Below the pieces are notes generated by a model, which was given only the letters and a program-made list of their open reading frames with translations, was not told the origin of the DNA and did not search any database. A stretch of 64,000 nucleotides of DNA from positions 186,001 through 250,000 of the forward strand of contig JARKIF010000038.1 in assembly GCA_029378245.1 (NCBI GenBank), in the 5' to 3' direction. The position numbers and the translations under genes were made by a program. The number at the start of each line of letters is the position of its first letter. Position 1 is the first letter of the stretch. This DNA comes from Roridomyces roridus (lineage: Eukaryota; Basidiomycota; Agaricomycetes; Agaricales; Mycenaceae). Positions 34,283-45,560 of the stretch are shown here, one piece after another.

Positions 34283-36240
34283 GGATGGGAAATGGATGGA
34301 AAGGAGTTACATTACGTAACTTATTTTCCACCTTGATCATCACATAAGCGGATCATGATATCATGGATCGGAAGTTCGACAGAAAACTCAACCTTGAGTT
34401 GGAAATGAGATGTAGATGGAATTCCTCATGTGTGAATTCAAGATGAATTTTATGACAAGTCGACTGATCAGGTCACAGATGCGCCCGATTGGGGCCGACT
34501 TTCACCACTCTTGCACCACCCCCGACACCATCGACGACCAAACCGCGACATTTATTGCGCCCGGCTCCGGGATCGTGTCGAGCTCATGTACGTTGCGTTT
34601 TCGATTACTTACTCATGTTGGTATGATGGATTTTGGATAGATTAGTCTGGGATTAGTCACCCAAAGCTTTGGAGTTGTTATGCTGACCACTCAGCACCGC
34701 AACAACACCGTCACGTGAAGAGTTGGAGACCTGCTTGAACTTGAAAGCACTCGCAACTTGTAGCCGTAGTATGGGAGTCTGGAGACGCAGAGCTCGCGAA
34801 ATTCCGACAGTGCCGGCTTTCACGACAGCTTGGGCGCTTGAATCCAGAATCATATTGACACTCAACACCAAGTTGGTTCATTCACAGACTCTGCTTCGTT
34901 GACGCATACATTCGATAGTTCCTTTCAAGCCAGAGACCCCGGGAAATATGCCCCCCAGTATGTCGCCACTGTGGTCTGCCAACAACCTGGATTCCAGGTA
35001 GTGATTTCAGTATGCCGGAGACCTGGATTTCAGGTAGATAACTACCTGGATTCCAGTAGAACATTTCAAATTTCAGGGTGCCGGTTTTCAGGTATTAAAG
35101 GAAACATTCCAGGGGTCGGATTCAGGGTGTTTTGACCTGACTTCCGGTCAATATCAAGCTGAATACGCCACATCTTCAGGTATTGGGCAGGGGGGAATAA
35201 CACACAAAAAGGTAGTGAAATTCTGTATGATTGATATGGAAATACATGGCTGTCTACTACTGGGCACCGTTCAGTTCCTCGTCGGTCATCAACCCGTGCT
35301 TCTAGCAAGGAGGTCAGTCCGCGCGGGGAGTGGACAACTCACCACGACGAACAGCATCCACTAATTGAACAGGACTGCCAAAAGAAGTCAGTGAGATGAA
35401 TGAACGATACGGCGCGTGACACACCCAAAGATTATTCACAGCCCAGCTGGTAGCGAGTCATCTGGTGTAGCCGGACAATGGGACTGGCCATGGGAGGACT
35501 GGTCCGTATGCAGGCTATACGGTCCAAGGTGAGTGTTGGGCAGTCAAGATGTGTCCGAGAACGCACCTAATAAGTCTCGTCGAGGGGTCAAGCGGGCAGC
35601 ACATAGCTAGGGTGAGGGCATGGGGGAAGTTTGGGGGCGTCGAGCATCCCAAGGCAGCTTTATATTGGCTGTGGAGCGCTAAGCGATGGAGTGAGTGGAG
35701 CGTATGAGAACGCACAGCCCGAGCCGGCTTGGGTACCCAAGAGCGAGAGAAGATGTACAACACCAGAGAGAGTAAGGTTGGCCGGGTTGGCAGGATGGGG
35801 AGAAAGCGAGGCGGGACGGAGGAGATGGTGGACGGTGGTGGTGGGTGGAGAGTGAGAGGATGAGCAAGCCTGACGTCACCAGCTCCACAATTCAATTCGG
35901 AACCGGCATCGGCGGCACGTGCAGAGGACTCCAGTGTCCACCAACCAACCGGTCATTGTCGACTCACTGCTGAGCACAACATATGGATTACCACCTTCAA
36001 CCGTACCTTCATTAAGTAGGGGTGGGAAAGAATAAATGACTTTGCATACCATCTCTCAAAAATTTCCCCGTACAATTCACGTTGAAAAATGCTGACTTTC
36101 ACGATGTCCAACTCAACCCCGAGAGATACCTGAAAAAACTCCCTGAAATCCCAAGTACCTGAAACCAATTTCAGGTCAAAAGAGACTGAATGCTGAAAGT
36201 CAGGATGCGAGTACCTGAATTCCAGGGGGTTTGACAACCA
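34283..36240. other. Gene-poor region with palindromic TTCAGGTA repeats
   Basis: No gene is supported. A fragment at about 34,885-34,970 resembles the internal part of MYND gene 1 (TAGTTCCTTTCAAGCC and AGAGACCCCGGGAAATATG). Repeated palindromes of the type ACCTGGATTCCAGGTA occur at about 34,980-35,110 and, inverted, at about 36,125-36,230. Open stretches at 35,515-35,895 look like chance. Confidence 0.5.
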
Positions 36241-36293
36241 CAGTGTTGAATCCCAAAGAAAAAAAGCGCCTTCGAAGTGGTGAGCCCCTCTAT

Positions 36294-36382
36294 GCCTTGT
36301 CGGGATTCGAACCCGTACCACCGCCTAAATACTTTCCAAACATGCACAGCCGCGCTGCGGCGAATGTGTTTGGCAACAAGGT
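36294..36382 (-). repeat. tRNA-like element, ACAAGG family
   Basis: Minus strand, about 89 nt. Stem halves ACCTTGT and ACAAGGC enclose an A-box-like TTGCCAAACAC and a T-arm CGGG-TTCGAAT-CCCG. Same family as 36,822, 54,986 and 55,538. Confidence 0.5.
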
Positions 36383-36627
36383 ATTAGAACTGAACCTTAC
36401 AGGTACATGCCAGCCAATTTCCCCGGACGCGCTGTAGAGCTCGAGTTTTTTTTGAACGCAAGAGAATCCACGCTTCACCCACGGTTGAACAACCCACCTG
36501 GCAGACGACTCGGAATGATTCATGATTCTGGTTGGTCTTTGAATCGAATTTGGGGGAGAGGATATTGAACCCCACGGCTCAAAGTCTGCAATCTCTCACT
36601 CACCTTCGAAGAAAGAAGTTAACACAA

Positions 36628-36707
36628 GCCCTCGCAGATCGTCTCAGCAACATCACACCACGCGAGAAACCTGACGAGAAGGAGTAGGTTTGATTCCTAC
36701 CGAGGGC
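36628..36707 (+). repeat. tRNA-like element, GCCCTCG family, unit 1
   Basis: Perfect stem halves GCCCTCG and CGAGGGC, T-arm GTAGG-TTTGATT-CCTAC, and a T6 run about 26 nt downstream. It faces the minus-strand element at 36,822-36,897. Confidence 0.5.
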
Positions 36708-36821
36708 AATGTCGTGTACGGACACTCCCGCTTTTTTACCACTTGCGATGAGCCCAGCATTTTGTGAGGAATCTCAGTACGAGCTCGAAAACTTTCATCA
36801 ACAAGAAATTGAACTCCATAT

Positions 36822-36897
36822 GCCTTGTCCGGATTCGATACCGCACCACTCGCCAAGCATACACTGCAACCCGGCCGCAGCGAACGTACAACAAGGT
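36822..36897 (-). repeat. tRNA-like element, ACAAGG family, unit 1
   Basis: Minus-strand stem halves ACCTTGT and ACAAGGC with B-box GGTATCGAATCC-like. Convergent with the plus-strand element at 36,628, the same arrangement as at 54.7 and 55.3 kb. Confidence 0.5.
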
Positions 36898-37608
36898 GGT
36901 CGGCGGGTATCTGCCGTTGTCGCAGTGGATGTGGGACTGGTGGGAGAAGACCCCGAGTCAGGATTTCCGAGAGCAGGGGGGGCCTTTTCCGGATCGTCTG
37001 AAGTGAGTTCCCCAGAGATCTCCTTGGTCGGACTGTCCGCTCTGGGCAAAAGAAATGCTTCAGAGCCCGTCATTCACCCACCCACCCACCCACCCACTCA
37101 CTCCTCACACCAAAAAAAGTTATAACAAATATCAATTCAATTATCCAAAAGCCACAAACGGTGACCTATATCGTACGTCGGAGGCTCTAAAACACAATAT
37201 ATATGTACAAGTTTGGTTACGGTATGCAAGTCAGTTCTTTTGTGGAGCAGAGATGGGAGGGGTTCGGAGTATCGGGGACGAACGGATATCGGAGATGGAC
37301 ACCAACGGAACTCGGTCGGCCTCCTCCGGAGAAAACGCCCGCTGACTCATGCAGCTGACGTCCAAAGCCGGCCGACCGCGTCGTCCGATGGGGAGCGGAA
37401 GGAAGGAAAAAACGGAAAGGAGAGTGGAGCCTCGGGATGTGGGGGCATGGGTGGGCAGAGAAGGGAAGGAGGGAGGGGGATGGGGATGCATGAGGAAATG
37501 GGCCGGGGATGGGATGGGATGGATGTATGTATGCAGAGAGAGAAACGATAGCAAGGAAATCGAAAACGGATGCCGATTGGGATGTCGAGGTCGTCGTCGT
37601 CGTCCTCC
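36898..37608. other. Intergenic, 3' of the bZIP gene
   Basis: A CCCA tandem run lies at about 37,076-37,098 and purine-rich sequence at about 37,380-37,520. No gene is seen; it probably holds the 3' UTR of the bZIP gene. Confidence 0.4.
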
Positions 37609-39856
37609 CTACTTCTTCCCCAAACTCAAACTCCTCATACTCTCCTCCAACACATCATGCAGCTTGGACGCACACTGCCCACCGCACGAATCCTTCTCCT
37701 TGACCGCCGCCGCCGCCGAAATCTTGGGCGACTTGCCGCCCATCGAAGGCTCGACGTCCACAACCCGCACCACAGCAGTCCCATCCAACACCTTGCGCAC
37801 CTTCTCCGGATCCCACTTTTGTCCATTCCCAATACTTGAAGACGACGAGGACGACGAAGACGCCCGCTCGTTCCCAGAGAACGCATCCCAGAACGCGCCA
37901 CCAAGCCGCTTGAGCAACGTCTGGCTCGCCATGGCCGCATACATCGCCTCTCTCTCCTTCTGACTCGCAGCCTGCGGCGGCGGGGGAATCGCATGCTCCC
38001 GCTCCTTCGCACTCGACCCGCGCACCGGCACATGCTTGCCCGAAAGCGACAGCCCCGAAAGACTCGTCGCCAACCCATTGACGCTGTTCGGCCCCAACGT
38101 AGGGCTCGCAAAGTACTTGGGCTTGAGCCCATTCGCAAGCCCAGTAAACTGGGGCTTGTTCGTAAACGGCGACATCGGCAGCCCGTTGAAGGCAGGCGCA
38201 GAAGACGCAGCGTGCTCCTTCTCCTTGTTGAGCTTGTACTGCGCAGCCATGCGACCCCAAAGATGCATACGGTATCTGCAGACGTAAAGGTGAGATTCTG
38301 GCGATAGAGAGGAGCAGGAAACTCACGCGTCCAAGTTGCGCACCGTAAACGGATTCGCGTCCCCAAAGGCATCTGCGCCGGGCGCTCCCGTCCCTGAACC
38401 AAGCCCAAAGCCAGCACGCACGACCTCTTCCGAGACCTTGCCGCTGGGATTCAGGGCCGGATTGAGGTTCTCCTGTGGCACCTGCGGGTGCTAAAAAGAT
38501 GATCAGCAACGTGCATTCAGCTCGTCGATAAACTTACCTCGGCCACAGGGGCGAACGGACTGGCCGCAAAAGGACTGGCACCGAGGAGGTCGGGAATCCG
38601 CGCGGTATGCACGCTCGTATATCCGCCCATCCCACTGAGCGGGCTCCCCACACCACCCCAGAACCTTGTGCTCGTCGCACCCAGATCCTTGTTGATGTTG
38701 GCCCTCGGCAGCGGTGATGAGCGGCCGGTGCTCGAGGACGCGATGGGGGAGGCGAGATCGGAGGTGAGGTTCGGAGACGACACTGAGGACGCTGGAGGAG
38801 AGAGAGGCTGCAGCGGTGCAGGTGGGGGAAGAACGGGCGCAGGCCCACGGCCCTCGAGGAGCGTCTTTTTCAGAGTAGCGATCTCCTGGCGCAGAGCGAG
38901 GTTCTCGGACTGCGTCGAGCCCAGCTCGGAACGGATGGCAGACAAAAGGCGGTCGCGCTCGGCGATGTTGTCCTCGAGAGTCGAGATGTATTCTGTAGCA
39001 CGTTAGTGGATGTCTAGGTTCTGTAAAGTGACGACCGACCCTTGCGCCGTACTCGGAAATTGCGGGCACTGATCTTATTCCTGAGCTGCCTCTTCTCCTT
39101 GCTCGTCATCTTCTGGAACACCTCCGGGGGCGGGCGCCAATCCGCGGGCAGATCGTCTTGGTCATCGCCGTCTTCGTCGTCCTCAGTCTTGGTGGCACGT
39201 GGCTTGAATGTCGTCGAGGGCATGAACGCCGTGCTAGCCAAAGAGACGCTGCTTTTGCTCTCAGCAGCCGACACGGAGGCAGACGCCTTCTTGACGCCTC
39301 CCCCAGCGACGGTGCCTTTGCGTGCCTTGCCATGGCCACCAACCTTGACAGGGGCGATGGGCAGTGGCTCTTCGACGGGGGAAGCAGGCGAAGTCGCATT
39401 GTCCGAGTCAAAATCGGAGAAGGAGAGTGTGGCTGGCGAGTCGACGAGCTGTGGGTCGATAGCCATCATCGGTTGCTGGTTGATGTCAAAGGAAGAAGAG
39501 GCGCCTGCGCCCCCACCGCCCGTGAGCGGGAAAGCGCCGAAAAAGTCGTACGGCGCGCTGGAGAGCATGGCGAGTGGGTCGACGCACTTGACGTCCTCGT
39601 CAAGGAAGTTGAAGAAGCTGGGCGTGGGGCTGCTTCCGTCGTGGATGTCGGGGAAAGAGGCTGCAGGAATGGGCTGCGGCGGAGTGAGCACATTGGGAGT
39701 GCTCTCGCGACTGCCTGAAGATTGGGAGTGCGAGGGTGAAGGCAGGGAGGGTGCAGAGGCGAAGAGCTCGGTGTGGAAGAAATCGCTCATGTCCTGCGTG
39801 AGGTCTGTGTACGCCGGGGCGAACAGCGACGGCTGCGTCGGACTGTCGATGAGCAT
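37609..39856 (-). CDS. MeaB-like bZIP transcription factor
   Basis: Nuclear DNA-binding factor. Exons are 39,856-39,040, 38,992-38,538, 38,490-38,327 and 38,275-37,609; all junctions keep frame. The acidic/Ser-Pro N-terminus (MLIDSPTQPSLFAP) precedes a basic region split by intron 1 (KRQLRNKISARNFRVRRK then EYISTLEDNIAERDRLL). This has the N-x2-A-R-x-F-R-x-R-R core and a leucine zipper with a short coiled coil (ALRQEIATLKKTLL). The RNKISAR..RRKEYI style matches MeaB-type factors of filamentous fungi, which act in nitrogen regulation; that role is only by family. A long Ser/Pro-rich C-terminal part ends LHDVLEESMRSLSLGKK. The start is the first Met in a clean frame. Confidence 0.85.
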
Positions 39857-40490
39857 CGTCGTTTGTGGTGGTCGAGGTGAAAGAGAATAATTTGTTTGGT
39901 GCGAATGGGGCCGTGTGACTAACAGTGCTTCGGCGGCAGGCCCCACGCAAGCCCGCGGCAGGGCTGCGCTTTCGGCAACTTGACTCGATTACCCCAATCA
40001 GAATCCTGTCCTTCTACCACATTCCATGGCCCCGTTGTAAACACACTGCCCAGGCGTGCCCTCCTTTCACGACACAAACGCCCCAGAATCCGTGCCCCGC
40101 CGTCCGTCCCCTCACCTCTCTACCATTCCAGCACAAACCGGCTCGGTGAATAAGAATCTGCTTGGAGTGTCCCAAGACCAAGGCGGGCGGGTGCTCACCA
40201 AACCGACCGACCCTGCCACGGCGGTTTTAGTGTATTCACTCAGAAAGGTATAAGCTCCCTACGGACTGGCCGGTGGTCCCGAGGAACAGGCATCTCATGT
40301 AATGATGCGTTCGTAATACGGCTAACCGGTCAAACTCCCTGCAGAGGGTTACTCTCCTGTCCCAGCATCCCGGATTATGTACCCTCACCATCGCCATCGC
40401 CATCGCCATCTTGTCCGGGGCCCGTTTTTGTACGTCCTTCCCTCGGGCGCAATGCAAGCTTAGTTGACCGGTATACGACCTAGGCCGTAC
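39857..40490. other. bZIP upstream region
   Basis: Probable promoter and 5' UTR of the bZIP gene. A short CATCGC hexamer run lies at about 40,386-40,411. No gene is seen. Confidence 0.4.
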
Positions 40491-41220
40491 AGCGTCCATT
40501 TCAGCTGCCCACCTCCTGCTTTATGTACTTACATAACCCAGCATGCACTGGCATCTAGGGCTCGAACGAAGCACTGGGGGTTTCCATGCCATTGCCACTC
40601 ATCAACCAGCCGTGTCTGGCATTATTCTCGTTTCGAAGCAATCGAAGTCGGAGATACGCCAAAGTTCTGAATCAAACCTCTTCATGTACCATATCGGTCT
40701 ATCTACGCAGCCAACCTCCAGAGGTCAACATCGGCCCGACCTCTCGAACGCAACCCAACCGGGTGAGGGAGGTTCGATTCCTCCTTAGCGCATCAGATAA
40801 TGGTGATAGAACCTTTCTTTACTGCGATTGCGGATAAATCGACCTGCAGCTTGCTGCAACACCGCCGACAGCCTTGGTGGATTACAGCCTCCATTTCAGC
40901 TGCCCACCTAGGCCTCCTGTGTATGCGAATAACCCAGCATGCATCTAGGGCTCGACCGGAGCACTCGGGGTTTCCATGCCACTGATCAATGGCATTATTC
41001 TCGTTTCTATGCCTTGTGCTTGTACGCACACCGGTCTACACAGGCAGCCTCGAGAGCTCAGCTCGTCCCGACCTCTCGAACGCAACCCAACCGGGTGAAG
41101 GAGGTTCGATTCCTGCTCAACGTATACAATACGGACAATGCGGTTTTTCTTTTTGCGATTGCGGATAATTCGGACTGCAGCCAAATTGCTCCAACACCCA
41201 AAAATTCAGCCCATTCTACA

Positions 41221-41293
41221 GCCTTGGCGGACTGCATCCAAACGATCAAACGGGATACAGACCGAGACCGAGGGTTCGACTCCCTGGAAAGGC
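41221..41293 (+). repeat. tRNA-like element, 73 nt
   Basis: Begins GCCTTGG with an A-box-like TTGGCGGACTG, ends GAAAGGC, and carries a GAGGG-TTCGACT-CCCTG T-arm. The length is canonical for a tRNA, but the acceptor pairing is imperfect. Confidence 0.4.
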
Positions 41294-41591
41294 ATTGAAA
41301 GACCACCTCGATCAATTTTGTCATTTTGTCTGCGGACCGTTTCCCTTCCTTCTTTCCCCTTCAACATGGTTTTTCCGCTGGCATTCTATATCCTCTCCTT
41401 TGCTATTTCCCGAGCTATCTGCTCTCCTGGAAAACGCACCGTTGGTCTGATAAATGACGAGGCTCCGGTTCGTCCTCCTGCATTTGCATTGCCCATGGAG
41501 ATCCTGTATGTACCTCCGAAATTGACCAATACCATCCGACAATGCTGTTGTTTGCAACACAAACCCGAGCTCAGCGCGGCTATTTCTACAA

Positions 41592-41684
41592 GCCTTGGTC
41601 GATTAATCTCAAATCACCCCGATTCCTTGGGTGGGTTTCTACGCTCTATCTCGGGGAGCTGAGGGTTCGATTCCCTCTCAAGGC
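41592..41684 (+). repeat. tRNA-like element, class II length, GCCTTGG family
   Basis: Stem halves GCCTTGG and TCAAGGC pair 7 of 7 (one G-T), the T-arm GAGGG-TTCGATT-CCCTC is perfect, and the length is 93 nt. It is homologous to the minus-strand copy at 17,098-17,183. A T5 run follows at about 41,702. Confidence 0.5.
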
Positions 41685-43042
41685 ATGGACCGAGTGTATC
41701 ATTTTTGACCTAGACATTCATCCTTAGGTCATTGAATTTCCTTCCCTGGTACGCCTAAGGTCATCGATTCCAAAGCCGTCCGTATTTTGACCGCCTTCTC
41801 ACTTTTCCACAGTTGAAGTTGAGCAGCTCCGTACATTTTGTCGATTCAGAATTAACCCGAACTCGGACCTGGAGCTTTTAAAGAGCCTTTGCAAACAGAA
41901 TCAAAAGTGGGCTTCGCTTTTTTCACAGATGATGACAACTCTCAATGCATGGATGCTTCCATTCTGGCACTAACAATGCCTCGAGTGGCCCAAGAATCCA
42001 CTGTGGTTGATATTGATGTTGAATTCGAATTTACGAGGCAGTGAGGGCTCAAATCCCTGCTGTGTATTTCGCGAAGAAGTCATCATATTTTCACATATTC
42101 AATAATTGCTCTTGAGCCCATCCTATTCGTCACCGTTACCGCCATTGGACTAGAAAGAACACCGAAAGGCACTGGCAGTGGCTAACTCCTTACAGTTGCA
42201 CTCGGAATACCTTCGTTGATTCAAAATCGGCTTGAATTGAAGTGGAGAGCAGGGTTCGACTCCCAGCCAAGGTTTGGGTATGATGTTGGTTTTTTGTTGG
42301 TAAAAAAACTATTCGAGCGCAGCCTCCTGGTTGTAAACAAATATCTTTTACCACGGTCCACCGGCGTTCCCGAGCACCCAGCGCTCCGAGACCCAGAAAA
42401 GACAGCTCCATGCACGGTTTATTTCAAATCACGCGGTGAGCCTTTATGTAACGCCCCGGTTCGATTCCAATAATTCCAAAGCGGCCGTCCACAGTACGAC
42501 ATCGTTGACGGTGTTCCTCCCTTTTTTGCCCGTCATTAACAGTTGAAGTTGTACAGTTTCGCGGTGTTTCTCAATTCAATCCAGGGAAGCTTACAAGTTA
42601 CCAGGTGCCTTGAAAGAAAGCTTGAAGCCGGGTGAGGCACCCGCAAGAACTTGGATGCCAGATTGAATCAATAGTGGCTTGTATTTTCTTCACCGCAGTC
42701 TGTGCACCGGTTCGAGAATTGAAGCCTTTCATCCAACTTTCATCACCAATTCATCACCACCATTCTGGGCCCCAAGAATTCTCGGGAAAAAGATTCATGG
42801 TGGCCAGTGAGTGTTCGAGCACTGCTGGACCTCCCGAGGCACTTATCCATTGAAGGGACAGTTGGACATTTTTACTGGTTCAAATTTCTTTTATTCCATT
42901 CCTTACCGCCAGCAATCTCACTGGTCAAACCTCAAACTCGAGCACGGCACGCATGATATCGATGGTGATCATGATGGTGTCGTCCTTCCCCTATTCCCCA
43001 CTTGGTGGCCGGTCAACTACTTATCCTTCGAGTGCCTCGAAA

Positions 43043-43104
43043 GCCTTGGTTGAATCATCTGTTCATGCACGGTTAAATTGGCGGGGTTCGACTCCCGCCG
43101 AGGC
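43043..43104 (+). repeat. tRNA-like element, GCCTTGG family, short
   Basis: Stem halves GCCTTGG and CCGAGGC pair fully. T-arm GCGGG-TTCGACT-CCCGC. Only 62 nt, so an arm is missing. A T7 run follows about 20 nt downstream. Confidence 0.5.
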
Positions 43105-43435
43105 CTTACATAAGAAGTAAGTGGATTTTTTTCGTGCCCTTTTATCTTCTGTCCTGCTGGAGCCAATGAAAGGCAGTGGCATATTCCGCCGACGAGGAAG
43201 CCTCGGGAGATGCCATCGGCGTGCCGTGCCTGATATTGATCAGCCGTTTATAAACGGACGATTGAATCACCGCCGGTCTTCAACGGACAACTCTCTTGTG
43301 TTCACGAACCTCCGTCCCAATCCGCCTCGGCCAACCTGCTCATGCTTTATAAACTTCCTTGTGTGTCCCACACCCACAAAAGATATGAATCACCAGCTGG
43401 CGGGTCTTTGACCTCGGCCCAACGAGTCGCCCAGC

Positions 43436-44277
43436 ATGTCAATCTCTTGCACCATCTGCTCGGAGCCCCTCAATTCCCCGGTCGCGCTTCCCTGTGGTCA
43501 GTCTACCATCCATTCAATCATCTCGCGTCCTCACCATGACAGGCCATGTATTCTGTCAAGAGTGTGTCCGGCGCACGGTAGAGCCATGCGAAGCGGAGCA
43601 TCGTTGTCCGACGTGCAAAACGACGTTTAGCATTGGTGCGTGTTGTCTCTCCCTACCGTGGCTGCAACTCAACGCCCATAGTGAATGTGGACGCGACGCT
43701 GGTGCCACCGTATCTACAGCCCTACGTCTACCCACCACTCCGGCCCTTGTTCTTCGATCCCGCGGTAACTAAGCCTCCGACTCCGCCAGCTTCCACCACC
43801 ACCTCTCCAGTCCCCTCGCTGTTAATCCAGAGCTCGGGCCTGACAACGGCACCCACAACACCGACAGCGCCCATCCTAATCCACCCACAAACTCTCGCCG
43901 AACTTCAAGCAACCTGCACAACCTGGCGCCGACGCGCCGAAACACACGCTTCCGCCAACGAGAACCTCTTAGCTTTTGCACGTAACGCTCGCGACTGTGC
44001 ATTGCGACTTCGTGCAGAACGCGACAAGACGCGGAATGAGTGTGTTTTGTTGAGGAGGAGGATTGCGGATATGCGGCTTCAGGGTCGCGTTGGTGATGAG
44101 GTGGATGCAGGTGAACCGGCGGAGCAATCCCTGCAGATAGCCATGGGCCCGTCCGTTGGCACTCCGGTTTACGTCAAGCAGTTCCAACCGCATTCTGTTG
44201 TCGTTCAAGATAAAGACCTCGGGCCGCCACTCAAGCGGCGGAGGAGAAATTCTGATCCAGAGGCTGCAGGATCATAG
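43436..44277 (+). CDS. RING-finger (C3HC4) E3 ubiquitin ligase-like protein
   Basis: Exons are 43,436-43,496, 43,543-43,635 and 43,682-44,277. Splicing gives a compact N-terminal RING: CTICSEPLNSPVALPC, then GHVFCQECVRRTVEPC, then HRCPTCKTTF, with all eight Cys/His zinc ligands. RING domains recruit E2 enzymes for ubiquitin transfer. A proline-rich middle (YVYPPLRPLFF; PPTPPASTTTSPVPS), an Arg/Glu-rich helix (ENLLAFARNARDCALRLRA; LLRRRIADMRLQ) and a basic C-terminus (PPLKRRRRNSDPEAAGS, possible nuclear signal) follow. About 240 residues. This is the intact partner of the pseudogene at 15,564-16,428. It converges on the SDR gene. Substrate unknown. Confidence 0.85.
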
Positions 44278-44289
44278 TTGCATGTTCTT

Positions 44290-45560
44290 CTGCTATGAAT
44301 AGTGATTCTGCCGCTCTACACCAGAATCCTTGCTTCAGTCGCGGGCCTGAAGAGAGAAAGAGGACATAAAGTCTTTCGCCTCGAGCAAGGTGTGTCCCGT
44401 CCGACACTTCCAACCTATTTCGGCCGCCTTCAAGTTTCCATTGCAAGCTCGCCTGCAGCGTGACTGCGCTCGAACTGGTGAACAACGCCCAGAAGCACAC
44501 GGCGTGCACCATGCTGCTCGTAGTTAGCAGACAATCTGTGTGCTCTGCGCAAGGGGACCCCGTTCGACTCGGGGCTAGGCGGTGCGGTGTTTATTCGTCA
44601 GGTTTTTTTCTTTCTCAAGGAGTGCATTGGGAGTGCATGTTCGGCGGCGCTACAACAGCAAGTTGTTTGACCTCAAGCGAGATACATATATGTGTTACTT
44701 TCAGCTTAGCATTTCGGCCGCAAGCTCCTTGTTCGACTCAGGGATGGGCGCTGCGTCCTCAGCGGTCTGAATTTTTCTTTGCCAGTGACTGACAGGCACA
44801 CGCAGATCTAGAGTTGTGCGCGGCGGGCGTCACGGAGAAAATTATTCCACGGGCTCGCTTCGAGCATCGCACGACGCATCGAACTTCAAATTTCGCACTC
44901 TTTCATCCTTCGCCAGAAGGACAGCAAAGGTTCATGTAACCACGACGTGCGCCCCCAATCTCGTTTGTCTGCACCGTGACTCCGTTCGATTCGGGACGGC
45001 TGTAGTAGCGATTTCTCCGTGTTGCTGTTTTTTTCTTCCCTACTTCGTCGTGGGGTCACCCCGGGCGTCCACTGCCACTACTGATCAACACGTTTGGAAC
45101 AGGAAGAACCGGCGAGTTATTATTAAAGTCAAGGTGAGCTCCGAAGAAAACTTTCGTCCGTTACATATTCACTACAGAGTGTGGACACGCGAGGTCAGCA
45201 GGCACCTCAAGGGGTTTGACGCTTTCAAGTTTTGATTCCAACTGTCGTTGTATTCCGTTTCTTCTCGGCTTTCATTTTTCAGATTCTTTGATTGTCCAAC
45301 TTTGGAAAGCACGCGAAGATGGCCTATTACAACCTAGACGTGCAGTATGTTGGAAAGCAAGGTGAATGAAACCCACTCCCGCAAGGAATGCGCCGCCGTA
45401 GCGTCTGTACTCTCTGTTCGATTCAGAGTGGCTACATTGCGGTACGAACGAAAGTCTCAGCTTTTTCTCTTCTCTTTCGAGGTTCGAATCGGTTTCATCT
45501 CGAGCGCAATTTATATAAGGGAAAACGGCGAGTGTTTACCACGCAAGTTCAACATGCAAC
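44290..45560 (+). repeat. tRNA-like/B-box repeat cluster, right arm
   Basis: Plus-strand T-arm hairpins lie at 44,558-44,574 (CCCCGTTCGACTCGGGG), about 44,724-44,740, about 44,983-44,999 and about 45,415-45,431. Each is followed within 25-50 nt by a T5-T7 run and pyrimidines. The first has acceptor-like halves CGCCCAG/CTAGGCG about 85 nt apart. It corresponds to 6,009-7,088 and 14,883-15,545 in the left arm. Confidence 0.6.

Larger units (their letters stand above)
40495..43110 (+). repeat. Array of plus-strand tRNA-like modules
   Basis: B-box T-arms lie at about 40,768-40,784, 41,100-41,116, 41,270-41,282, 41,664-41,677, 42,047-42,060, 42,250-42,264, 42,456-42,468 and 43,084-43,096, mostly GGTTCGAYTCC, often with a T4-T7 run 20-40 nt downstream. 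The first two belong to a tandem repeat of roughly 340-390 bp sharing CCATTTCAGCTGCCCACCT, TGGCATTATTCTCGTTTC and CGACCTCTCGAACGCAACCC. Other units are diverged. No protein gene is seen in this stretch. Confidence 0.6.

Noticed and set aside
35515..35895. 126-codon minus-strand frame
   Set aside because: Low-complexity Pro/Ser composition and no neighbouring exon structure.
39042..39890. 282-codon open frame antisense to the bZIP gene
   Set aside because: Ser/Gly-rich shadow of the real exon, with no family features.
40495..43110. Functional tRNA gene cluster
   Set aside because: T-arms and acceptor-like stems are present but anticodon arms are not convincing and lengths vary, so they are called tRNA-like repeats only.
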